Below, in pieces: positions 36,926 to 46,042 of a DNA stretch of 64,000 bases. The position numbers and the translations under genes are program-made. Origin of the DNA: Clostridiales bacterium (GTDB lineage Bacteria; Bacillota; Clostridia; Oscillospirales; Oscillospiraceae); contig JALFJQ010000047.1 of assembly GCA_022775085.1 (NCBI GenBank), positions 36,646-100,645 of the forward strand, read 5' to 3'. Numbering within the stretch: position 1 is the first letter of the stretch; each line of letters begins with the position of its first letter. The notes below the pieces were generated by a model. The model did no database searches and had not been told where the DNA came from. It saw nothing but the letters and a program-made list of their open reading frames with translations.

Positions 36926-39196
36926 ATGGCTTTGAAGGGTCTTGACATTTTTAAGCTGTCTCCTAAGAAGAACTGTAAGGAGTGCGGCAGCCCCACCTGT
37001 ATGGCTTTCTGCATGAAGGTGGCGCAGGGCGCTGTTTCCATCGACAAGTGCCCCTACTTCTCTGACGACGCGAAGGCAATGCTCAACGAGCAGACCGCGC
37101 CTCCCATGAAGACCATCGCTGTGGGCAGCCACAAGCTGGGCGGCGAGACTGTTCTGTACCGTCACGAGAAGACTCTGGTTAACAAGAATCTGTACGCTGT
37201 TGCTGTCGGCACCACCCTGTCCGCCGAGGAAGTCGACGCTAAGCTGGCTGACCTGCAGAAGGTCGATTACGAGCGTATCGGCGAGCGGATGTACGTGGAG
37301 TTCGTATTCGTTGCCAACACCCAGTCTGATCCCGCCGTTTACGCCGAGCTGGTTAAGAAGGCCGCCGCTACCGGCCGTGACCTGATCCTGGAGTGCTGGG
37401 ATGTGGAGTGCGCCAAGGCTGCTCTGGAAGTCGCCGGCAAGAACGTGATTCTGGACGGCGCTACCCCCGACAACTGGGAGGCTATGAGCGAGCTGGCTAC
37501 CGCCAAGGGCGTTGTACTGGGCGTTTCCGCCGCTTCCCTGTCCGACCTGTACGACACCGTCAAGAAGCTGGAAGGCAAGGGCAACAAGAACCTGGTTCTG
37601 GACGTTACCGGCAAGACCGCCAAGGAGACGCTGGCCAATGCTGTTCTGGTCCGCCGCACCGCCATCAAGGACGGCGACCGTTCCTTCGGTTACCCCTCCA
37701 TCGTGAACATCGCCCGTCTGGCTAAGGGTGACGACCACCTGCAGACCGCCTACGCTACCATGTTCACCGAGAAGTACGGCTCCATCCTGGTCATGGAGCA
37801 CATGACCTACGCTCAGGCTCTGCCTCTGTACGGCCTGCGTCAGAACATCTTCACCGATCCTCAGAAGCCCATGAAGGTCGAGTCCAAGATCTATCCTCTG
37901 AACGGTGCCGACGAGAACAGCCCCTGCGCGCTGACCGTGGACTTCGCTCTGACCTACTTCCTGGTTTCCGGCGAGCTGGAGCGTTCCAACCAGCCTGTGA
38001 ACCTGATTATCACCGATGCTTCCGGTATGTCCGTTCTGACCGCCTGGGCCGCCGGCAAGTTCTCCTCCTCCACCGTCAAGAAGACCTTCGAGACCCTGGA
38101 CATTGAGAACAAGATCAAGAACCGCACCCTGATCATCCCCGGCAAGGTCGCCGTCATGAAGGGCGAGATTCAGGAGAAGCTGCCCGGCTGGAACGTGGTC
38201 GTTGGTCCTCTGGAGGCCGTCCAGCTGCCCAAGTACATGAAGGACAAGGAGTACGAGGCTGCCGCCAAGGCCGCCGCTGCCGAGAACGCTGCCAAGGCTG
38301 CCACCGCTGTGGAAGTCAAGGAGCTGTCCTTCGACGAGCTGCTGGCTACCAAGGTTCCCGAGATCAAGGTCGTGGACATGGGCGTCAAGTACAAGGGCCA
38401 CAACCCCGAGTCCCCCACCTTCGTCACCATCGGCGAGCGTATCCACTGCATCGCTCCCTCCATCCGCAAGGCTATGGATGAGCGTGACCCCGAGCCCATC
38501 CTGAAGCGTGCCGCTGAGCAGATCGCTGCCGGTGCCACCTATCTGGACGTCAACATCGGACCTGCCGAGAAGGACGGCCCCGAGCGCATGATGTGGGCTG
38601 TCAAGCTGCTGCAGGAGAACTTCAACAACGTGCCTCTGGCTCTGGATACCGCCAACAAGCGGGCCATCGAAGCCGGTATCAAGGTCTACAACCGTACCAA
38701 CGGCAAGCCCATCGTCAACTCCGCTGACGCCGGCTCCCGTATCTCCTACATCGACCTGGCCGCTGCCAATGACGCCATCTGTATCGCTCTGTGCTCTGCC
38801 GACGGCATTGCCAAGGACAACGAGGAGCGTATGAAGCACTGCCACAACATGCTCGAGCGCGGCATGAGCCTGGGCATGGATGCCACCGACCTGTGGTTCG
38901 ACCCCCTGTTCCTGGTTGTCAAGGGCATGCAGGACAAGCAGATGGAAGTTCTGGAAGCCATCAAGCTGTTCGCGAGCGAAGGTCTGAAGTCCACCGGCGG
39001 TCTGTCCAACAACTCCAACGGCGCCCCCAAGACCGTCCGTCCCATCATGGACTCCGCTCTGGTGGCCATGTGCATGATGCAGGGTCTGACCTCCGCCATC
39101 GTCAATCCCAACGACCTGCGCCTGATGGAGACCATCAAGTCCTGCGACATCTTCAAGAACCACGTCCTGTACTCCGACAGCTATCTGGATCTGTAA
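36926..39196 (+). CDS. fusion of CoFeSP large subunit (AcsC) and methyl-THF:CoFeSP methyltransferase (AcsE)
   Basis: N-term KNCKECGSPTCMAFCMKVAQGAVSIDKCPY 4Fe-4S motif (AcsC); Ala-rich linker ~residues 445-470; C-term TIGERIHCIAPSIRKAMDERDPEPILKRAAEQ...LDVNIGPA...SADAGS...SNNSNG (AcsE/pterin-binding). Confidence 0.9.
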   Translation: MALKGLDIFKLSPKKNCKECGSPTCMAFCMKVAQGAVSIDKCPYFSDDAKAMLNEQTAPPMKTIAVGSHKLGGETVLYRHEKTLVNKNLYAVAVGTTLSAEEVDAKLADLQKVDYERIGERMYVEFVFVANTQSDPAVYAELVKKAAATGRDLILECWDVECAKAALEVAGKNVILDGATPDNWEAMSELATAKGVVLGVSAASLSDLYDTVKKLEGKGNKNLVLDVTGKTAKETLANAVLVRRTAIKDGDRSFGYPSIVNIARLAKGDDHLQTAYATMFTEKYGSILVMEHMTYAQALPLYGLRQNIFTDPQKPMKVESKIYPLNGADENSPCALTVDFALTYFLVSGELERSNQPVNLIITDASGMSVLTAWAAGKFSSSTVKKTFETLDIENKIKNRTLIIPGKVAVMKGEIQEKLPGWNVVVGPLEAVQLPKYMKDKEYEAAAKAAAAENAAKAATAVEVKELSFDELLATKVPEIKVVDMGVKYKGHNPESPTFVTIGERIHCIAPSIRKAMDERDPEPILKRAAEQIAAGATYLDVNIGPAEKDGPERMMWAVKLLQENFNNVPLALDTANKRAIEAGIKVYNRTNGKPIVNSADAGSRISYIDLAAANDAICIALCSADGIAKDNEERMKHCHNMLERGMSLGMDATDLWFDPLFLVVKGMQDKQMEVLEAIKLFASEGLKSTGGLSNNSNGAPKTVRPIMDSALVAMCMMQGLTSAIVNPNDLRLMETIKSCDIFKNHVLYSDSYLDL

Positions 39197-39229
39197 GCAT
39201 CCAGCGGCCACGGACAATGGTTCGAAATC

Positions 39230-39306
39230 GGTAACGATACCGAGCAATACCCAATAGCGTGACGATCAGCACCCGCTGGCGCACGCATTGGCAGCCCGCA
39301 CTGCGG
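39230..39306 (+). repeat. WL-associated repeat copy downstream of acsC::acsE
   Basis: GGTAACGATACCGAGCAATACCCAATAGCGTGACGAT...CGCACGCATTGGCAGCCCGC. Confidence 0.65.
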
Positions 39307-39379
39307 GATCCCAAGCATTCATGGCTGGGAGGGAACTCCCTCCCAGCCAGTTTGCATTCTATCCGAAAGGAAGCAAACT

Positions 39380-39814
39380 ATGACACCCAGCCAACTGGGC
39401 ATTCTCGCCGCGGCGGCACTGGTGCTGCTGCTGGCGATTCGTTCGTCCCTGCGTAAGCGCCGGGAACGAAAGGAGCGGGATTTCACCCGCACACTGGAAA
39501 CCGCCCTGCTGCCCAGAGAAACTGTAAAAGTCGTCTGTCCCCAGAAAAAGGGCAGATATATTCTGACCAATAAGCGGTTGCTTTTGGAGGAAAAAGGCGG
39601 CTTTCACGCCATTCCATCCGACAAGATCAAGTCCATTCAGGGCAAAAATGCCGCCGGAAACCGTACCACATCTCCCGCCAACATGGTGAGCCTGACCATC
39701 AAGGCTGACAAAGAAACCACCATTCAAAATACCAACGACCAGTTCCCGGAACTGGCAAAACTCCTGCAATCGGAGCTAAAAAAGAGGAAAGAAAAAGCGG
39801 AGAAAAAGAAATAA
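39380..39814 (+). CDS. small membrane-anchored protein, possible PH-like domain
   Basis: 144 aa: N-terminal TM (LGILAAAALVLLLAI), then GRYILTNKRLLLEEKGGFHAIPSDKIKSI (bacterial PH-like), Lys-rich tail. Confidence 0.6.
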   Translation: MTPSQLGILAAAALVLLLAIRSSLRKRRERKERDFTRTLETALLPRETVKVVCPQKKGRYILTNKRLLLEEKGGFHAIPSDKIKSIQGKNAAGNRTTSPANMVSLTIKADKETTIQNTNDQFPELAKLLQSELKKRKEKAEKKK

Positions 39815-39893
39815 CTCCACACTATCAAACCGGTATATTCAGCCCATTTGGCTCTATATATAGACAAGTCCAATTTATATAACATAAATAAAT

Positions 39894-42035
39894 TTGGGAG
39901 GAATTATCATGAGTGTATTAACCGATCTGATTTACGGCGGCTCCAACGCTGTTGCCGGTCTGACCGAAAACGCGGTCAGCAACGCCATTGCCAAGTATGG
40001 TGCGGACAAAGCCATCGCTTTCCCCGACACTGCCTACTTTTTCCCCACCATTTACGCCGCAACCGGCGTGAAGGTCAAGACCCTGGGCGACCTGCCCGCC
40101 TGCGTGGACGTACTCAAGAGTCTGATCACCAATCAGGAGGATCTGGGTCAGGCGCTGAACGCCGGTCTTGCCACCGCTGTGGGTGCCGAAATCATTGAGG
40201 GTCTGAAATATGTGGACGGAACCAACCCCTACGAGAACGACTCCGGCATCGGCTTCGTCCCCGACCCCATCATCCGCTCTCTGGGCGTGCCTCTGGTCAC
40301 CGGCGACATCCCCGGCGTGGCCGTTGTTCTGGGCAAGGCAGAAAACCCCGCCGATGTGGTGAAGGTGGTCAAGGACTACCAGGCCAAGGGTCTTATGACC
40401 TTCCTGGTTGGCGATGTCATTGAGCAGTGCGCTGAGGGCGGTGTGAAGATGGGCCTGGAGCTGCGCGTCATTCCTCTGGGCCATGACGTGACCTCCGTCA
40501 TCCACGTTGTCACCGTGGCCATCCGTGCCGCTCTGATCTTCGGCAATGTCCAGCCCGGCAATCTGGCAGGTCTTTTGGATTACACCAAGAATCGTGTGCC
40601 CGCCTTCGTCAACACCTTCGGCTCCATCGATGCCGTGGTGGTCTCCGCAGGTGCCGGTGCCATCGCTCTGGGCTTCCCCGTGGTGGTGGACATCGATCTG
40701 GGCGAGAATCAGGTTCCCGGCGCGCTGGAATCTGTCTGCGACCATGCCGAGACCGTGAAGAAGTCTCTGGAGCTGCGCAATATTAAAATCAAGGTCAAGG
40801 AGCTGCCCATCCCCGTGGCCTTCGCCGCCGCTTTCGAGGGCGAGATCATCCGCAAGGCCGATATGCACAACGAGTGCTGGTCCGCCAAGAACCCCACCGC
40901 CGAGCTGGTGGTCATGCGGGACTTAAGCGAAATTGAGGATCACAAGATCACCATCATCGGACCCGATCTGGCTGACGCGAAGGAGCTGGCTCTGGCTACC
41001 TATGTGGAAGTCGCCGGCAAGAAGATGCAGGCTGACTTTGAGTCCGTCATTGAGCGGAAGTTCCACGCATGGTTTAACTACATGGAGGGCGTGATGCACA
41101 CCGGCCAGCGCAATCAGGTTCGTGTCCGTGTGTCCAACGCCGCTTTCGAGGCAGGTCTCAAGCTGAAGGACTTCGCCGAGGTGCTGTACGTCATGATTAT
41201 GGACGAGTTTGACGCGGTTGTTGACAAGTGTCAGGTCACCCTGATTACCGACCCCGCCGAGGCCGCCAAGTTCCGTGATGAGGTGGCTATGCCCCGCTAC
41301 AATGCCCGTGACGACCGTTTGGCTTCCATGACCGACGAGGCTGTGGACCGCTACTACACCTGCATCCTGTGCCAGTCCTTCGCCCCCGCCCACTGCTGCG
41401 TGGTCACTCCCGAGCGTCTGGGCCTGTGCGGCGCCGTTTCCTGGCTGGACGCCAAGGCCACCCACGAGCTGAACGCCAACGGCCCCTGCCAGCCCATCTT
41501 CAAGGAGGGCTGCCTGGACGAGCGCACCGGCCGGTTTGAGTCTGTCAACAAGGCCATTGCCGACGCCACCCACGGCGCTGTGGAAAATGTCACACTGTAC
41601 TCCATTTTGGAGGATCCCATGACCTCCTGCGGCTGCTTCGAGTGCATTTGCGGCATTGAGCCTATGTCCAACGGCTTCATCGTGGTCAACCGGGAATTCA
41701 AGGGCATGACCCCCGCCGGCATGACCTTCGGCGAGCTGGCCTCCTGCACCGGCGGCGGTGTCCAGACCCCCGGCTACATGGGCCATGGCCGGCACTTCAT
41801 CTCCTCCAAGAAGTTCATCGCTGCTGAGGGCGGCATTGAGCGCATCGTCTGGATGCCCAAGGAGCTGAAGGATGACGTTGCCGAGCGTCTGAACAAAACC
41901 GCCAAGGAGCTGTACGGCATCGAAAACTTCACCGACATGGTGGCCGACGAGACCATCACTACCGATTGCGAGGAGCTGCTGAACTGGCTGACCGAGAAGG
42001 GCCATCCCGTTCTGAACATGGAACCCCTGATGTAA
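39894..42035 (+). CDS. acsB: acetyl-CoA synthase subunit (copy 2); likely start ATG at 39909
   Basis: YTCILCQSFAPAHCCVVTPERLGLCGAVSW and SCGCFECI A-cluster motifs. Confidence 0.95.
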   Translation: MGGIIMSVLTDLIYGGSNAVAGLTENAVSNAIAKYGADKAIAFPDTAYFFPTIYAATGVKVKTLGDLPACVDVLKSLITNQEDLGQALNAGLATAVGAEIIEGLKYVDGTNPYENDSGIGFVPDPIIRSLGVPLVTGDIPGVAVVLGKAENPADVVKVVKDYQAKGLMTFLVGDVIEQCAEGGVKMGLELRVIPLGHDVTSVIHVVTVAIRAALIFGNVQPGNLAGLLDYTKNRVPAFVNTFGSIDAVVVSAGAGAIALGFPVVVDIDLGENQVPGALESVCDHAETVKKSLELRNIKIKVKELPIPVAFAAAFEGEIIRKADMHNECWSAKNPTAELVVMRDLSEIEDHKITIIGPDLADAKELALATYVEVAGKKMQADFESVIERKFHAWFNYMEGVMHTGQRNQVRVRVSNAAFEAGLKLKDFAEVLYVMIMDEFDAVVDKCQVTLITDPAEAAKFRDEVAMPRYNARDDRLASMTDEAVDRYYTCILCQSFAPAHCCVVTPERLGLCGAVSWLDAKATHELNANGPCQPIFKEGCLDERTGRFESVNKAIADATHGAVENVTLYSILEDPMTSCGCFECICGIEPMSNGFIVVNREFKGMTPAGMTFGELASCTGGGVQTPGYMGHGRHFISSKKFIAAEGGIERIVWMPKELKDDVAERLNKTAKELYGIENFTDMVADETITTDCEELLNWLTEKGHPVLNMEPLM

Positions 42036-42037
42036 GT

Positions 42038-42122
42038 CGGCGAGCCGCCGCGGGCAATACGTGCACGGGCTGGTCTATTGTCGTTACACCATTGGGTACC
42101 GCTCGGTATCGTTATCAGTACC
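42038..42122 (+). repeat. WL-associated repeat copy directly after acsB-2 stop
   Basis: CGGCGAGCCGCCGCGGGCAATACGTGCACGGGCTGGTCTATTGTCGTTACACCATTGGGTACCGCTCGGTATCGTTA. Confidence 0.7.
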
Positions 42123-42218
42123 ATTTAGGGAGAGGTCACAGACCCTCCCGCCATGAAAGAGAATCGGGAGGGGCCATGCCCCTCCCCTACACAACGGTAA
42201 TCTGAAAGGAACTCTCAT

Positions 42219-44144
42219 ATGAAAGTAACCTTCCAAATTGAGGGCGCAAGCCCCGTTATCATCGAATGCAACGACGGAGATAATCTGCTGGAACTGGCCC
42301 GGCGGGCCAATGTGGCCATCGATGCCCCCTGCTCCGGCAACGGCTCCTGCGGCAAGTGCCGCGTGAAGCTCATTGAGGGCGAACTGGAATCCCTCCAGAG
42401 CCGCCACATCTCCGACGAGGAATACAAGGACGGCTGGCGTCTGTCCTGTTCGTCCAAGGTGCGCTCCGACTGCACCGTGTTCGTACCGGATATTGCCAGC
42501 GCCTACCAGTCCCGGATGAAGACCGCCGACCTGAGCAGTCCCAAGGAAGTGGCGATTTTTGAGGAATGCCAGGAAAACTTAAAAAACAGCGGCATCCACT
42601 TTGAAAACCGTTACCGCGCCAAGGTGATTTCCATGGCAGAGCCTTCCTTGGAGGACACCATGCCCGACAACGAGCGGCTGACCTGGGCCATTGAGGATGC
42701 CTTCGGCGTAGAACACGTCCACATTCCCTTCTCCGTCATGGTGAGCCTTGCCCACACCCTGCGGGAAAACCATTTCACCGTCTGCGTCAAGGGCGAGTTG
42801 ACTGAAAATACGTTCAATTGTATGGAGGTCTGTGCCCCCGAGGACACCGCCATCGTAGGCTGTGCCATTGACATCGGCACCACCACCGTCACCATGGTGC
42901 TGACGGATTTGGAAACCGGAAAACTTCTGGCGAAGGGCTCCTCCGGCAACGGCCAGATCCGCTACGGCGCAGACGTTATCAACCGCATCATTGAGCAAGG
43001 CCGCCCCGGCGGACGGAAAAAGCTCCAGGACGCCATTCTGAAGGAGACCCTAATCCCCATCATCGCCAACCTCTGCAAAACCGCCAAAATCAACGCCCGC
43101 AGCATTCTGCGGCTGTGTGTGGGTGCTAACACCACCATGAACCACCTATTTGTGGGTGTGGACGCTTCCTCCGTCCGCATGGAGCCCTACGTCCCCAGCT
43201 TCTTCCACTGGGACGGCCTGCTGGCAGGGGATTTGAAGCTGCCCGCCAATCCTCTGGCCCCCGTGCTGATTGCCCCCAACATCGGCTCATATGTGGGCGG
43301 CGATATTACCGCAGGTACTTTGGCCTCCGGCATCTGGGACAAGGACGAAATGAGCCTGTTCATTGACCTGGGCACCAACGGTGAGATCGTTTTCGGCAAT
43401 CGGGACTTTCTCATGTCCTGCGCCTGCTCCGCCGGTCCCGCCTTTGAGGGCGGCGATATTTCCAGCGGTATGCGGGCCACCGACGGCGCGGTGGAAGCCT
43501 GTGTCATTGATGTGAACACCATGGAGCCCCAGCTTTCCATCATCGGCGATGAAGGGCAGAAGTGCGTGGGCATCTGCGGCAGCGGCATCATCGATTTGAT
43601 TTCCGAGCTATACCGCTGCGGCATCATCAACGCCAAGGGCCTGTTTGTCCGGGAGGGAAGGCGGGTACGCCGGGACGCCCACGGCATGGGCCGCTACGTG
43701 GTGGCCTTCCCCGAGGAATCCGAAACCGGCCGTGAAGTGTCTCTGAACGAAGTGGACATTGACAACTTCATCCGGGCCAAGGGCGCGATTTTCTCCGCCA
43801 TTGACACGCTGCTTAAATCCGTGGACATGAGCGTGGAGATGATCGACCGGGTGTACGTCGCCGGCGGCATCGGCAGCGGCATCAATATGAAAAACGCCGT
43901 GAATATCGGCATGTTCCCGGATGTGGACCTCGAAAAGTTCCACTATATCGGCAACTCCTCCCTGACCGGCTCCTACGCCATGGTCATGAGTGATGAGGCC
44001 AACGCCAAGTGCGCCGAGGTAGCCTCCAACATGACCTATCTGGAGCTGAGCACCCACCCGGGGTACATGGACGCTTTTGTCGCCGCCTGCTTCCTGCCCC
44101 ACACCGACCGCAGCCTGTTCCCTCACAGCATTCAGGAGAGGTAA
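42219..44144 (+). CDS. acsV: corrinoid activation protein (RACo), 2Fe-2S ferredoxin plus ASKHA domain
   Basis: CSGNGSCGKCRVKLIEG...RLSCSSKV; CAIDIGTTTVTMVLTDLETG; FIDLGTNGEIV. Confidence 0.88.
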   Translation: MKVTFQIEGASPVIIECNDGDNLLELARRANVAIDAPCSGNGSCGKCRVKLIEGELESLQSRHISDEEYKDGWRLSCSSKVRSDCTVFVPDIASAYQSRMKTADLSSPKEVAIFEECQENLKNSGIHFENRYRAKVISMAEPSLEDTMPDNERLTWAIEDAFGVEHVHIPFSVMVSLAHTLRENHFTVCVKGELTENTFNCMEVCAPEDTAIVGCAIDIGTTTVTMVLTDLETGKLLAKGSSGNGQIRYGADVINRIIEQGRPGGRKKLQDAILKETLIPIIANLCKTAKINARSILRLCVGANTTMNHLFVGVDASSVRMEPYVPSFFHWDGLLAGDLKLPANPLAPVLIAPNIGSYVGGDITAGTLASGIWDKDEMSLFIDLGTNGEIVFGNRDFLMSCACSAGPAFEGGDISSGMRATDGAVEACVIDVNTMEPQLSIIGDEGQKCVGICGSGIIDLISELYRCGIINAKGLFVREGRRVRRDAHGMGRYVVAFPEESETGREVSLNEVDIDNFIRAKGAIFSAIDTLLKSVDMSVEMIDRVYVAGGIGSGINMKNAVNIGMFPDVDLEKFHYIGNSSLTGSYAMVMSDEANAKCAEVASNMTYLELSTHPGYMDAFVAACFLPHTDRSLFPHSIQER

Positions 44145-44146
44145 GT

Positions 44147-44758
44147 ATGGAAATCGAAAATCACAAGGAAGAAGTGCCCTTTGCCTTCTACGAGGAAAAA
44201 TTCCGCGCCTTGAGTCCGGAGAATGTGACCGGGCGGCTGGGGGATGTCCGCTGGGACGGGAAGAAATTCACCATTCGTCTTCTGAGCAGAGACTTTTCCA
44301 TCGCCCACCCGGATTATGCCATCCGCGCGCTGGACGATGGCGCAATACCTCCCCTGCCCGCCCAGACCTTCCTGCTGCGCTACCTGCTGGAAAGCAGGGA
44401 TGTCCGCTGGGGCGGCGAGTGGAAGACCTTCCGGGAGATGCCCTGGGGGGAAATGTACATCAAACCCTATACCGGGCGGGTGCTGACCCGTGCCGCTTTC
44501 ACCTTCGGCACCCGTGTGGCCGCCTTCCGGGCCGCCGCCGAGAAAATGGGGGGCCTGCCCCTCCCCAACGGTGACGCTGGCTTCCAATTTGATCTGATTG
44601 GCGGTTACCGGATGCGGATTCTGGTGTGGGAAGGAGACGACGAGTTCCCGCCCAACGCCCAGGTACTGTATTCCGACAACTTTTCCGAGGGCTTTGCCGC
44701 AGAGGACCGGGTCGTCGCGGGAGATATTCTGATTTCTACCATCAAAAGTTATATGTGA
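44147..44758 (+). CDS. DUF3786 family protein
   Basis: 203 aa from ATG at 44147 after AGGAGAGG; directly downstream of acsV. Confidence 0.65.
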   Translation: MEIENHKEEVPFAFYEEKFRALSPENVTGRLGDVRWDGKKFTIRLLSRDFSIAHPDYAIRALDDGAIPPLPAQTFLLRYLLESRDVRWGGEWKTFREMPWGEMYIKPYTGRVLTRAAFTFGTRVAAFRAAAEKMGGLPLPNGDAGFQFDLIGGYRMRILVWEGDDEFPPNAQVLYSDNFSEGFAAEDRVVAGDILISTIKSYM

Positions 44759-44877
44759 AAAGGCTCCCCTTGAGGGGAGCTGGCACGGCGATAGCTGTGA
44801 CTGAGGGGTACTTCCGTCAATCGATGGTCACCCCTCAGTTTCGCTTCGCTCAACAGCTCCCCTAAAAGGGGAGCCAT
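44759..44877. repeat. GGCTCCCCTTGAGGGGAGCTGGC...CAGCTCCCCTAAAAGGGGAGCCA palindrome-ended repeat
   Basis: Inverted ends read directly. Confidence 0.6.
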
Positions 44878-44976
44878 TTTTTTGCACCTTCCCCCGTGAA
44901 ATGCGCACCTTAGCGGAACATCCCTTGCGCCTTTCGCAACCATGTGGTAGGATGAAACCACGAAAGGGGGCCGGGT

Positions 44977-45414
44977 ATGAAAATTACGGTAGAACATACG
45001 GATAGTGAAGAAAACGAAGTCATCCTCCGCTGCCGGGAGCTGGATGACGAAATGCTCCGCCTGCTGGCGCTGGTGCGCTCCGGGATGCAGAAGCTGCTGG
45101 TGTGGAACGAACAGAAGGAGCTGCTTCCCCTGAGCATTTCGGAGGTTGTGTGCTGCGAAACGGTGGAGGAAAAAACCTTTGTCTACACGGAAACCGGAAT
45201 GTACCAGACCGCCCTGACCCTGGCGGAGCTGGAGGAGCGGTGGTCAACCGCCGGGCTGCTGCGCTGCGGTAAATCCTGTGTGGTGAACCTCTACGCCATC
45301 CGGCGGCTGCGCAGCTGCGGGGCCGGGCGCATTGAGGCAGTCTTGACCACCGGCGAAAAAATGATGATCTCCCGGCACTACGCTCCTGCCCTGCGGGAGA
45401 AGCTGGGAATGTGA
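44977..45414 (+). CDS. LytTR-type DNA-binding protein
   Basis: 145 aa; LTLAELEERWSTAGLLRCGKSCVVNLYAIRRLR, ISRHYAPALREKLG. Confidence 0.85.
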   Translation: MKITVEHTDSEENEVILRCRELDDEMLRLLALVRSGMQKLLVWNEQKELLPLSISEVVCCETVEEKTFVYTETGMYQTALTLAELEERWSTAGLLRCGKSCVVNLYAIRRLRSCGAGRIEAVLTTGEKMMISRHYAPALREKLGM

Positions 45415-45427
45415 AAGGAGAACCTCT

Positions 45428-45865
45428 ATGAAAGGATTCAATCGGTTTTATCTGTGGGGCGTGAAAATGAAGTACCACATGAGCATCTACACGGTGGCAG
45501 GAATCTTCTTCAAGGCCGTCGTGAACGCCTTGCAGGGGGTGTACACGGTGGACATTCTGACCATGCTTCAAATGCTGGTGGTGAGTATGCTGTTTGCCTG
45601 CGCGGAGACTGCCATTTTCCCGGAGGGGAAGTCCTTTGGGGACAGCCTTGGCCGGACGATGCTCTGGGGCATTCTGGCAAACATCGCCTTTCTTGGTGGG
45701 GCGCTGGGCTTCGGCTGGTTCCGGGGTGCGCCGGTCTGGGCCGGCATCACGCTGGTGGTGATTCTGGAAGGCGCCATAGTCTCCATGTGGTACGCCATGT
45801 GGCTGGAACGGAAATGGGACACCCGGGACTTAAACCGGAATCTCAAGAAATTTCAGGGGGAATAA
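45428..45865 (+). CDS. DUF3021 family membrane protein
   Basis: Four TM segments, adjacent to LytTR gene. Confidence 0.7.
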   Translation: MKGFNRFYLWGVKMKYHMSIYTVAGIFFKAVVNALQGVYTVDILTMLQMLVVSMLFACAETAIFPEGKSFGDSLGRTMLWGILANIAFLGGALGFGWFRGAPVWAGITLVVILEGAIVSMWYAMWLERKWDTRDLNRNLKKFQGE

Positions 45866-46042
45866 GGCAAGTCATTCTCTGTAGGGGCGGGTCAACGACC
45901 CGCCCTTTTGCTGTTGCTCCGCGTATGATTCTGATGCCTTACAGTTGATTTCGTTCAAATTTGAACCATTTCAGCTTGACAACTCCTCCTGCCGGTGATA
46001 TACTTCAAAAGGTTCAAAAACGAACGTTTCGGAGGAAGCGAA

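Noticed and set aside
35945-39247. 1100-aa minus-strand ORF opposite acsD and acsC::acsE
   Set aside because: Antisense to clear acs genes; Gly/Leu/Val/His-rich low-complexity translation typical of the reverse frame of GC-rich coding DNA
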